A DNA stretch of 20,983 nt from DASZBR01 sp033763845. Its GTDB lineage: Bacteria > Pseudomonadota > Gammaproteobacteria > DASZBR01. The DNA lies in contig JANRJR010000044.1 in the NCBI GenBank assembly GCA_033763845.1, forward strand, positions 1-20,983, given 5' to 3'. The notes beneath the pieces are model-generated. The model searched no databases. It was not told the origin of the DNA and saw nothing but the letters and a program-made list of their open reading frames with translations. Of this stretch, positions 7,059 to 14,067 are shown piece after piece; positions within the stretch are counted from its first letter, which is position 1, and every line of letters starts with the position of its first letter. The position numbers and the translations under genes are program-made.

Positions 7059-8114
7059 TTCCCTCGGCGCTGGTCCAATATAATTTGCTAACGGACGAAT
7101 TAATTTGTTATGCGTACGCTGCTCTTTCACGTGCGCTAGCCACCCCGTCACACGCGACAACACAAACAACGGCGTAAATAATTCTGTCGGGATTCCCATA
7201 AAGTGATACACCAATGCACTGTAAAAATCTAAATTTGGAAATAATTTTTTCTCAGCCCACATAACATTTTCAATGCGATCGGCAATATCAAATAATTTTT
7301 GCTGCTGGTTCTTTTCAGCTAATTTACGCGCTAATTCTTTGACCACAGCCGAACGTGGATCTTCTTTTGTATATACTCTATGACCAAACCCCATAATTAA
7401 TTTTTTTTCAGAAAGCATCTTCTTAACACCCTGCTCTGCATGCCCAGGCTCCGAAAATAATTGAATTAATTTCATGGCTTCTTCATTTGCACCACCGTGC
7501 AACACACCCCGTAAAGTACCAACACCCGTCGTCATACACGAATACACGTCGCTTAATGTCGATGCTGTTACACGCGCCGCAAAAGTGGACGCATTAAATT
7601 CATGCTCGGCATATAAAATTAAAGAGATATCTAACGCCCGACAACTAAACGGCTCCGGGCTAATTCCGTGCAACCCTTTTAAAAAATATACCGCCGTGCT
7701 TTTTTCAATTAATTTAATATCCTGCTTTTTCAGCCAAGTTAATAATAAAACGGGTGCAACTGCGACCACACGATCAAAACTTTCAGAATTTTCAGGCTCA
7801 ATTGTTCCTAATAATGAAAATCCGGTACGCAACACATCCATTGGATTCGCAGACACGGGAATATTTTTTAGACAATTCGATACTTCAAAAGGTAATGCGC
7901 GAAGTTTGGATAATTTTTCTTGATAGTTTTTTAAAATTTCTTCTCGAGGTAACTCACCATAAAGCAATAAATACGCTACTGATTCAAAACTAGCATGATT
8001 AGCCAAATCATGAATATCATAACCGCGATACGTTAATCCAACACCAGATTTTCCTACGGTTGATATTGCGGTATCTCCAACGGTAACACCTGCCAATCCT
8101 TGGGCATCTTTCAT
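7050..8114 (-). CDS. prpC: 2-methylcitrate synthase, PrpC type citrate synthase
   Basis: The 354-residue protein belongs to the citrate synthase family and resembles PrpC, which joins propionyl-CoA and oxaloacetate. It shows the PrpC-like start TVGKSGVGLTYRGYDI and AEHEFNASTFAARV, plus the catalytic residues His in HGGANE, His in GFGHRVY and Asp in FPNLDF. The ending (IRPLANYIGP) also fits PrpC, which lacks the long N-terminal domain of E. coli GltA. I chose the ATG at 8114, one base after the stop of the MFS gene and preceded by AGGA; a GTG at 8135 would add seven residues. Propionyl-CoA arises from valine, isoleucine and odd-chain fatty acids. No prpB or prpD is in the window. Plain citrate synthase activity cannot be excluded. 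Confidence 0.88.
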   Translation of the reverse strand: MKDAQGLAGVTVGDTAISTVGKSGVGLTYRGYDIHDLANHASFESVAYLLLYGELPREEILKNYQEKLSKLRALPFEVSNCLKNIPVSANPMDVLRTGFSLLGTIEPENSESFDRVVAVAPVLLLTWLKKQDIKLIEKSTAVYFLKGLHGISPEPFSCRALDISLILYAEHEFNASTFAARVTASTLSDVYSCMTTGVGTLRGVLHGGANEEAMKLIQLFSEPGHAEQGVKKMLSEKKLIMGFGHRVYTKEDPRSAVVKELARKLAEKNQQQKLFDIADRIENVMWAEKKLFPNLDFYSALVYHFMGIPTELFTPLFVLSRVTGWLAHVKEQRTHNKLIRPLANYIGPAPRELL

Positions 8115-8115
8115 T

Positions 8116-9399
8116 TTAATCGTGTTCCTGTACACATCGTCGACAGTGCGTTTCTTTAATAAAGAAGATACTTATGATTAAACCTAAAACTCCACAAAAA
8201 GGAATCAATGACATCGCCGCAACATAATCAGCAATATGATACAGCGGCACGCCATGTTCATACGCACCATGCCAATGTTTATGCAAAATCACACCGGCTA
8301 ACGGTTGAAAAATAGCACCACCCAACACCACAGCTAAATTATTAAATCCAATCGCCGTTCCTGTTACATGATTAGAATTATTATCTTTCACTACTGCAAA
8401 CGATAGCGCCTGCCCCGATGCGGCTAATCCAAACATAAATAATACGGGAAATAACATGGTGTAAGATAAATCGGGAACATATAACACTAAAATGCCTGAC
8501 AACAAGGTAAATGCCGCGCACGTAATTAATAACGGACGGCGTTTTTGGAAAAAATCTGACAGCCAACCAAATAACGGACTTCCTACACCAATACCTAACC
8601 AAATCATGGCGCAGGCGGTTGATGCTTGTGTAGTAGAAATGTCATATTTCGCAACTAAATAGGGAATCCCCCACAACGCTGCAAACAGAACAACCGGACC
8701 CCACGATGAAAATGCGTAAATCCCCGTAAACCACGTTTGTTTTTTTAATAACACTGTTTTTAATCGAGCCAATTCGCCATTTTGATGGCGTGGTGGTGTA
8801 ATCACCGCACCGGGTGGATGATCCTTGACAATCAATGACATCAATATAGCTAACGCCACACCAAAAATCGCAACCCACTTTAAAGTAGATCGCCATCCAA
8901 AATCATCAACCGCCGCTGCAATCGGAATTTGTCCGCAAATCGCACCAATAGAACTCATTAACTGCACAATGCCCGCAATTAATGCAAAATAATATGGAGG
9001 AAACCAACGCGACACTAACATCAACGCGCCAATAAACGAAAACGCGGACCCCATTCCCATTAAAAAACGACCGGCTGATGCCATCGTCACACTGTCAGTA
9101 GTACAAAAGAAAAATGCCCCTGCCGAACAAACTAAAATAGCTGCAGTTAAAACACGACGAGGCCCGAATCGGTCATACAATAATCCTGCAGCCAACTGCA
9201 TTGGCGTATAAGAATAGTAATAAAACGCTGAAATAACACTCACGCCTGCTGCACCAATACCAAAATCGTGCATCAATTGTGTTGTCATTACACTGGGAGA
9301 AACTTGAAGAACAAATTCGTAGAGATAAAACATGGATGCAAGAATACAAATTAAATACGGCAGATACCGTGGCACAGTCGTAATATTTTTGTAAGTCAC
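8116..9399 (-). CDS. MFS transporter, 12 TM
   Basis: This 427-residue protein is a major facilitator superfamily permease with about 12 hydrophobic segments, the loop 2-3 signature LYDRFGPRRVL (near residues 74-84), and a central cytoplasmic loop (about 192-215). The N-terminus (YLICILASMFYLYEFVLQVSPSVM) is of the kind seen in Legionella and Coxiella MFS permeases, some of which (Pht family) import amino acids or nucleosides across the vacuole-bacterium interface. The substrate here cannot be read. The start is GTG at 9399 with GGGG seven bases upstream. prpC follows after one base, so the two form one transcript from the promoter at 9430-9459. The pairing hints at transport of a substrate that yields propionyl-CoA. 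Confidence 0.85.
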   Translation of the reverse strand: MTYKNITTVPRYLPYLICILASMFYLYEFVLQVSPSVMTTQLMHDFGIGAAGVSVISAFYYYSYTPMQLAAGLLYDRFGPRRVLTAAILVCSAGAFFFCTTDSVTMASAGRFLMGMGSAFSFIGALMLVSRWFPPYYFALIAGIVQLMSSIGAICGQIPIAAAVDDFGWRSTLKWVAIFGVALAILMSLIVKDHPPGAVITPPRHQNGELARLKTVLLKKQTWFTGIYAFSSWGPVVLFAALWGIPYLVAKYDISTTQASTACAMIWLGIGVGSPLFGWLSDFFQKRRPLLITCAAFTLLSGILVLYVPDLSYTMLFPVLFMFGLAASGQALSFAVVKDNNSNHVTGTAIGFNNLAVVLGGAIFQPLAGVILHKHWHGAYEHGVPLYHIADYVAAMSLIPFCGVLGLIISIFFIKETHCRRCVQEHD

Positions 9400-9424
9400 C
9401 GTTTATCCCCTTTGGTATGGCGAA

Positions 9425-9477
9425 GAGACATCATAATGATATTTTCACGGCGTTGACAAGTCTATTCCAGATGTCTC
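9425..9477. promoter_or_regulatory. Inverted repeat flanking the MFS-prpC promoter
   Basis: GAGACATC at 9425-9432 and its exact complement GATGTCTC at 9470-9477 stand 37 bases apart. They cover the -10/start region and the zone just upstream of -35 of the predicted promoter. The arrangement could be a pair of operator half-sites, or a weak hairpin after the upstream gene, which ends at 9480. There is no T-run, so an intrinsic terminator is unlikely. Confidence 0.3.
9430..9459 (-). promoter_or_regulatory. Sigma70-type promoter for the MFS transporter-prpC pair
   Basis: On the minus strand TTGTCA (9454-9459) and TATGAT (9430-9435) are 18 bases apart, each matching five of six consensus positions. 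Transcription would begin near 9423, giving a leader of about 24 bases containing the GGGG ribosome-binding site of the GTG-start MFS gene. An 8-base inverted repeat (9425-9432 and 9470-9477) brackets this promoter. Confidence 0.55.
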
Positions 9478-9479
9478 GC

Positions 9480-10178
9480 TTATTGATTCACTGAGGCGAG
9501 TGAGACATAAGCGCTAAGTGTCAGTTTATTTTGCACAGTCAGTGGTGCATTTTGGCCCTCCTGGGATCCGGCTCCCGCCGCTGCTACCATCGCGCGTATT
9601 TGTGGCTGTGGCACTGAAGTTTCGCTGAAATTGATGTCATGAACAACATAACGTTGGCTTGGGTACATCTTATTGAGTGTCACCAATTCTCGTTGGATTT
9701 GTGTATAAATTTGCTGGCGTAAAATTTCACGCTCAGCTATTGAATCTGCCAGCGTTGGCGTAAAATCAATATTGCCTACACTAAAAGTTTCACCCTCTTT
9801 ACTGATTTTTTTGGCTTGGCTACGAATATTCACCAACGCTTCTTCAGGCAATCGTGCACTGGCCTCAACTTGAAGTTGCTCTAATCCCGATTGATTCGGA
9901 TTGCGATTAAATTGCGTAATATGCCAGTCGGCCTTTACTAAATTGTTTAGTTTATCCAATATCTCAGAATGCGCTTTGGCTAATTGCTGCTCGGTTAAAC
10001 TGGCACTGACATCAATGACTACTTCAGCAGTTTGAGACGTCACCCATCCTTCAGCACTAGTTTGATAATTAACTTTATTGATCACAGGACGCGCAGAGTC
10101 ATTTGTTGATGGAATAACAACGGCATTACTGATGACAGGCACAAAACACAACACTCCCAGCCATAATCCTTTTCGCAT
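9480..10178 (-). CDS. Secreted protein of unknown function
   Basis: I do not recognise this 232-residue protein with certainty. It begins with a signal peptide (MRK, a hydrophobic core, likely cleavage after SNA at residue 19) and should be exported to the periplasm or beyond. The mature part is an alpha/beta protein without Cys pairs or membrane segments. The alternation of strand-like (AEVVIDVSASL, LQVEASARL) and long helical segments (about 66-84 and 144-170) loosely recalls SIMPL/DUF541 periplasmic proteins, but that is only an impression. GGGGT precedes the ATG at 10178 by four bases. It is divergent from leucine dehydrogenase and upstream of, but separated by a promoter from, the MFS gene. 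Confidence 0.75.
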   Translation of the reverse strand: MRKGLWLGVLCFVPVISNAVVIPSTNDSARPVINKVNYQTSAEGWVTSQTAEVVIDVSASLTEQQLAKAHSEILDKLNNLVKADWHITQFNRNPNQSGLEQLQVEASARLPEEALVNIRSQAKKISKEGETFSVGNIDFTPTLADSIAEREILRQQIYTQIQRELVTLNKMYPSQRYVVHDINFSETSVPQPQIRAMVAAAGAGSQEGQNAPLTVQNKLTLSAYVSLASVNQ

Positions 10179-10220
10179 ATCGACCCCCGGTCAAGTTTCT
10201 CATCAAGTTGCAACATGATA

Positions 10221-10255
10221 TCCTTCGGCTTCTTTGCTAAGGGTTCTACGAAGGA
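10221..10255 (+). promoter_or_regulatory. Hairpin overlapping the ribosome-binding site of leucine dehydrogenase
   Basis: TCCTTCG (10221-10227) and CGAAGGA (10249-10255) are perfectly complementary with a 21-base loop. The 3' arm contains AAGGA, the Shine-Dalgarno sequence of the leucine dehydrogenase gene nine bases before its ATG. If it folds in the mRNA, it would hide the ribosome-binding site. Confidence 0.35.
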
Positions 10256-10264
10256 CAAAAGATT

Positions 10265-11308
10265 ATGCCACACCGGCGAGAGATTTTTAAACACGCAGAA
10301 AAGCTCGGTTTTGGCGAGCTCCATTTTAAGATCGATCATGACACGCAATTGTTTGCAATCATTGCGATTCACAATTTAAAACGCGGCCCTGCATTAGGCG
10401 GTTGTCGATGGCGTGACTATGACAACACAGGCGATGCTATTTACGATGCACTGCGTTTAGCGCGCGGCATGACATTTAAATCTGCCATCAGTCATTTACC
10501 ACATGGTGGTGGAAAAGCCGTTATTCTTCGACCCAAAAAGCCCATTGAAGACAAAGAAAAATATTTCCAATCGTTTGCAGAATTTATTAACGAATTAAAT
10601 GGAACTTACATTACCGCCGCCGACAGTGGAACGACAGTCGAAGAAATGGATATTATTTCTAAATATACAAAATACGTCACCAGTACCAGCAAAATTGGCA
10701 ATCCGGCGATTTATACTGCTCACGGTGTTTTACGTGGCATTCAAGCAGCGGTAAAATTTAAACTCAAAAAAGATTCACTGAAAGGTTTACACATTACAAT
10801 TCAAGGTGTTGGACAAGTCGGATATTTACTCGCTAAATCTTGTCATGAACTGGGCGCAACTTTAACGGTTTCGGATATCACTCCCGAATTAACGGAGCGA
10901 TGTAAAAAAGAATTTAACGCAACCGTTGTTCCTGCGAATAAAATTCACGCTATCAAATCTGATGTCTACGCCCCTTGCGCATTAGGCGCCATTTTAAATC
11001 ACAATACCATCTCTGATCTTCAATCACCCATTATTGTAGGTTCAGCAAATAATCAATTGGCTGAAATGTCAGACGGACATTTATTGCATCGCTTAGGTAT
11101 TTTGTATGCGCCTGATTTTGTTGCGAATGCGGGTGGTGTAATTCAAGCCAGCGCAAAATATTATCAAGATTCAGAAGGTCAAATTATTCACAAAATCGAC
11201 GGCATTTATGACACGCTCATGACTATTTTTGAGCGCTCAGAAAAAACCCACAAATCCACCAGTGATATTGCGGATGAATTAGCGTTGGAGATCTTAGAAC
11301 ATGAGTAA
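10265..11308 (+). CDS. Leucine dehydrogenase (Glu/Leu/Phe/Val dehydrogenase family)
   Basis: The enzyme oxidatively deaminates branched-chain amino acids with NAD to 2-oxoacids and ammonia. The 347-residue product is of the leucine dehydrogenase size class. It shows GPALGGCRWR (43-50 region), K72 and the catalytic K84 in HGGGKAVI, catalytic D120 in ADSGTTVEEMD, and a Rossmann nucleotide loop in TIQGVGQVGYLLAK. This is followed by FVANAGGVIQAS in the C-terminal part. Its ATG has AAGGA upstream, inside a potential hairpin. It overlaps the E1 alpha gene by eight bases, so the oxoacid it makes is the logical substrate of the next enzymes. Valine or phenylalanine preference cannot be excluded. Confidence 0.9.
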   Translation: MPHRREIFKHAEKLGFGELHFKIDHDTQLFAIIAIHNLKRGPALGGCRWRDYDNTGDAIYDALRLARGMTFKSAISHLPHGGGKAVILRPKKPIEDKEKYFQSFAEFINELNGTYITAADSGTTVEEMDIISKYTKYVTSTSKIGNPAIYTAHGVLRGIQAAVKFKLKKDSLKGLHITIQGVGQVGYLLAKSCHELGATLTVSDITPELTERCKKEFNATVVPANKIHAIKSDVYAPCALGAILNHNTISDLQSPIIVGSANNQLAEMSDGHLLHRLGILYAPDFVANAGGVIQASAKYYQDSEGQIIHKIDGIYDTLMTIFERSEKTHKSTSDIADELALEILEHE

Positions 11309-12365
11309 ACTTGTCGCAGAATTTTCAATCGAATATCACCAATATTTAAATGCGGAAAGTAAAGTGGTCGACAGCCTTCCTGAGTTTGCTAAAAATTTCG
11401 ACCATTTAAAAAAATTATATAAACATATGGTTTTAACTCGCACGTTTGATACCAAGGCCATCGCATTACAACGTACGGGCAAATTAGGGACTTATGCATC
11501 CTCACTGGGACAAGAAGCAATTCCGACGGGAATTGGCATGGCATTAAATCCTGACGATGTTTTTCTGACTTTTTATCGCGGCTATGGCACACAATTTTTA
11601 CGTGGCGTAACCATGGAAGAAGTATTTTTATATTGGGGCGGCAGCGAAGCAGGAAATAATTTCAAAGCCGCTTCGGCAAAAGAAGATTTTCCGATGTGCG
11701 TCCCCATCGGTTCACAATATTTACACGCTGTAGGCGTTGCAACTGCATTTAAATTACGTCACCAAAAACGCGCGGTATTAGTGACGTGTGGCGATGGTGC
11801 TACCTCGCAAGGTGATGTGTATGAAGCCATGAACGTTGCCGGCGCATGGAATTTACCTGTTGTATTTATTATTGAAAATAATCAGTGGGCAATTTCGGTT
11901 CCGCGTGAAAAACAAACGCATGCAAAAACGTTAGCGCAAAAAGGCATTGCAGCTGGAATTGATTCTGAACAAATTGATGGAAACGATATCATTGCCGTTC
12001 AAGAAAGAATTTCCCACGCATTAAATAAAGCACGCAACGGAAATGGCCCAACCGTTATTGAAGCGATTACGTATCGACTAAGCGATCATACAACTGCAGA
12101 TGACGCATCGCGTTATCGCAATAAAGATATTATTGCAAAAGCCTGGCAAGAAGAACCAGTGGTACGCTTGCGAAATTATTTAGCTGAACATAAACAATGG
12201 GATGAAACGCAAGAAAAACAATGGCTTCAGGAATGCTCTGAGAAAATCGAAAAAGCAGTTGCGAATTATTTAAATACGCCGCCAGAACCGAAAGAAAATA
12301 TGTTTAATTATCATTACGCCAATATGCCTGCTTCATTAATAGCACAACGAGATAAATTTCTATGA
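11301..12365 (+). CDS. 2-oxoacid dehydrogenase E1 component, alpha subunit
   Basis: E1 alpha binds thiamine diphosphate with E1 beta and decarboxylates a 2-oxoacid. The 354-residue protein has the thiamine-diphosphate motif from GDGATSQGD (164-172) to ENNQWAIS (192-199), and a loop YRLSDHTTADDASRYR that resembles the phosphorylation-loop region of this family. By sequence it looks like the PdhA class used for pyruvate or branched-chain oxoacids. The overlap with leucine dehydrogenase upstream favours branched-chain oxoacids. It overlaps E1 beta by four bases (ATGA). The E2 gene is not adjacent but lies at 16949. Confidence 0.93.
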   Translation: MSKLVAEFSIEYHQYLNAESKVVDSLPEFAKNFDHLKKLYKHMVLTRTFDTKAIALQRTGKLGTYASSLGQEAIPTGIGMALNPDDVFLTFYRGYGTQFLRGVTMEEVFLYWGGSEAGNNFKAASAKEDFPMCVPIGSQYLHAVGVATAFKLRHQKRAVLVTCGDGATSQGDVYEAMNVAGAWNLPVVFIIENNQWAISVPREKQTHAKTLAQKGIAAGIDSEQIDGNDIIAVQERISHALNKARNGNGPTVIEAITYRLSDHTTADDASRYRNKDIIAKAWQEEPVVRLRNYLAEHKQWDETQEKQWLQECSEKIEKAVANYLNTPPEPKENMFNYHYANMPASLIAQRDKFL

Positions 12366-13339
12366 CGACTCCAACACCTATCACATTAGTCGAAGCCGTG
12401 AACCAAGCTTTATTTTATGAAATGGCGCACGATAAAGATGTAATTGTATTAGGCGAAGATGTAGGCCCGAATGGTGGTGTATTTCGTGCAACCGCAGGAT
12501 TATCCCAAAAATTTGGTGATGACAGAGTTTTAGATACTCCACTTGCTGAATCGATGATTGCTGGATTATCCATTGGCATGTCGACACAAGGATTGAAACC
12601 CGTCGCTGAATTTCAATTCGATGGATTTACGTATCCTGCGTTGGATCAAATTATTAGTCATGCGGCACGATTTCGAAATCGCACACGCGGACGACTAACG
12701 TGTCCGATTGTTTTTCGCGCACCGTATGGTGGTGGAATTCACGCACCGGAACATCATTCTGAAAGTCCGGAAACAATTTTTGCGCATATTCCTGGATTAA
12801 GAGTTATTATTCCCTCTTCTCCTGCTAAAGCCTATGGCTTATTACTTGCAGCAATTCGCGATCCAGATCCCGTAATATTTTTCGAACCGAAAAGAATTTA
12901 CCGCAAAATTAAACAACATGTTCCTGATAATGGTGAAGCGATGCCATTGGATAAAGCGTTTATTTTACGCGAAGGTAGTGACGTAACTTTAATTACGTGG
13001 GGCGCGACTGTTTATGAAACCTTAGAAGCCGCGAATCGATTAGCGAAAGAAAATATTTCTTGTGAAGTGATTGATCTGTGTTCAATCAAACCAATCGATT
13101 CAGAAACCATTTTAAATTCTGTTCACAAAACAGGTCGTGCGGTAATTATTCATGAAGCGGCACGAACATGTGGTGTTGGTGCAGAAATTGCCGCGATTTT
13201 ATCTGAAGATTTTTATTGCTTAAAAGCACCAATCGAAAGAGTAACGGGATTTGACATTACGATGCCCTATGCACGCATGGAACATGATGCAATGCCGCAG
13301 GTGGAAGATATTATCAAAGGTGTGAAGAAAATATTTTAA
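12362..13339 (+). CDS. 2-oxoacid dehydrogenase E1 component, beta subunit
   Basis: This 325-residue transketolase-like subunit completes the E1 heterotetramer. Typical motifs are GEDVGPNGGVFR (near 31-42) with its catalytic Glu, LDTPLAESMIAG, YGGGIHAPEHHSESPE with the active-site His residues, and the C-terminal transketolase domain (about 190-325, including VIHEAARTCGVGAEIAA). Translation is coupled to E1 alpha by an ATGA overlap. The stop is followed at once by two dispersed palindromic repeats that may form the 3' end of the operon. Confidence 0.94.
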   Translation: MTTPTPITLVEAVNQALFYEMAHDKDVIVLGEDVGPNGGVFRATAGLSQKFGDDRVLDTPLAESMIAGLSIGMSTQGLKPVAEFQFDGFTYPALDQIISHAARFRNRTRGRLTCPIVFRAPYGGGIHAPEHHSESPETIFAHIPGLRVIIPSSPAKAYGLLLAAIRDPDPVIFFEPKRIYRKIKQHVPDNGEAMPLDKAFILREGSDVTLITWGATVYETLEAANRLAKENISCEVIDLCSIKPIDSETILNSVHKTGRAVIIHEAARTCGVGAEIAAILSEDFYCLKAPIERVTGFDITMPYARMEHDAMPQVEDIIKGVKKIF

Positions 13340-13369
13340 TGTCATCCCGAGCATAGCGGGGACCTCCCA
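13340..13369 (+). repeat. Dispersed palindromic intergenic repeat, diverged copy 2
   Basis: TGTCATCCCGAGC begins directly after the E1 beta stop codon. CCCG and CGGG form a short stem around a seven-base loop. The first 13 bases differ from the copies at 13374 and 56-96 by one base, but the 3' half is different, so it is either a degenerate copy or a second subtype of the same repeat family. Confidence 0.6.
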
Positions 13370-13373
13370 GTAT

Positions 13374-13406
13374 TGTCATCCTGAGCGCAACGAAGGATCT
13401 GGCTGT
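13374..13406 (+). repeat. Dispersed palindromic intergenic repeat, copy 3
   Basis: TGTCATCCTGAGCG, a short spacer, then CGAAGGATCTGGCTGT. The sequence is the same as the copy at 56-96 (which is in the opposite orientation) except for a shorter middle. ATCCT and AGGAT can pair around an 11-base loop. Together with copy 2 it forms a tandem pair between E1 beta and a small membrane protein gene. Confidence 0.75.
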
Positions 13407-13434
13407 AAATTTTTATCTATGGAGAGATAAAGAA

Positions 13435-13965
13435 ATGACTGCACATGAAAAAACATCACCCTACGCATTACTCACTCTAACCACTCTATGCCTTATTATT
13501 CTAATATTCTCTATTAGCCAAATCATCAATCTGGTAGACAAAAATAATAAACTTATAGAAATTAATAAAACCTTAGCTATTCAATCTCATGAAATACAAA
13601 AAATCACTGCAGAACCAAATCAAAACTATGAAACTGTTATACATACACTAAACGCTAGATTCCCCAATGAACCTGATATAGCTACTAAATTTGGTATTAC
13701 ACAAGATATCGCTAACCTGCCTTTAAATGAACAAATTACGACAATCAATCAACGCGTTCAGGAGAATACGCAAAATCAAAAGGAATATCCAAAACCTTTA
13801 CTATCTCGAGCATGGTTCTGGCTTTCAAGTATCCTAGGATGGGTTGCATTAACAATTCTAGGACGTGTAATCACACAAGTAACAGATAGAATTTACATAC
13901 AGCGAATAGAGCCTTGGTTCGACAAACATTGTTCGTTTAAGAAAAATTTAACCAACAGACACTAA
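13435..13965 (+). CDS. Small membrane protein of unknown function, two TM segments
   Basis: I do not recognise this 176-residue protein. A hydrophobic segment at about residues 11-33 is followed by a polar, partly coiled-coil-like region (34-120, rich in Asn, Gln and Ile). A second hydrophobic segment lies at about 127-147, and the tail is basic (PWFDKHCSFKKNLTNRH). With both ends cytoplasmic, the central part would lie in the periplasm. GGAGAG stands seven bases before the ATG at 13435, so it is probably translated. It stands alone between the repeat pair and the convergent repeat-protein gene. No domain assignment can be made. Confidence 0.7.
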   Translation: MTAHEKTSPYALLTLTTLCLIILIFSISQIINLVDKNNKLIEINKTLAIQSHEIQKITAEPNQNYETVIHTLNARFPNEPDIATKFGITQDIANLPLNEQITTINQRVQENTQNQKEYPKPLLSRAWFWLSSILGWVALTILGRVITQVTDRIYIQRIEPWFDKHCSFKKNLTNRH

Positions 13966-14018
13966 CTCTTCAAGCTTAACCCCAATTCCTTCGTCGTGCC
14001 AACACACTCCTCAGGATA

Positions 14019-14062
14019 AGAAAAAGAAAATCTCCTCACCCACGCATCGTGAGTGAGGAGAT
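14019..14062 (-). terminator. Rho-independent terminator of the NRAMP/repeat-protein operon
   Basis: A strong stem at 14030-14062 has ten perfect pairs (ATCTCCTCAC with GTGAGGAGAT), one mismatch, three further pairs and a five-base loop. Read on the minus strand it is followed by the T-rich tail TTTTCTTTTTCTT. It lies six bases past the stop codon of the repeat-protein gene. On the plus strand no T-run follows, so it mainly serves the minus-strand operon. Confidence 0.85.
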
Positions 14063-14067
14063 GAAAA

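Noticed and set aside
7474..7923. 149-codon plus-strand frame opposite prpC
   Set aside because: It lies wholly antisense to a conserved enzyme gene, without ribosome-binding site or domain.
9453..9458. Perfect TTGACA on the plus strand
   Set aside because: No -10 hexamer follows at 16-18 bases and no plus-strand gene lies downstream before 10265. The overlapping minus-strand promoter explains the sequence better.
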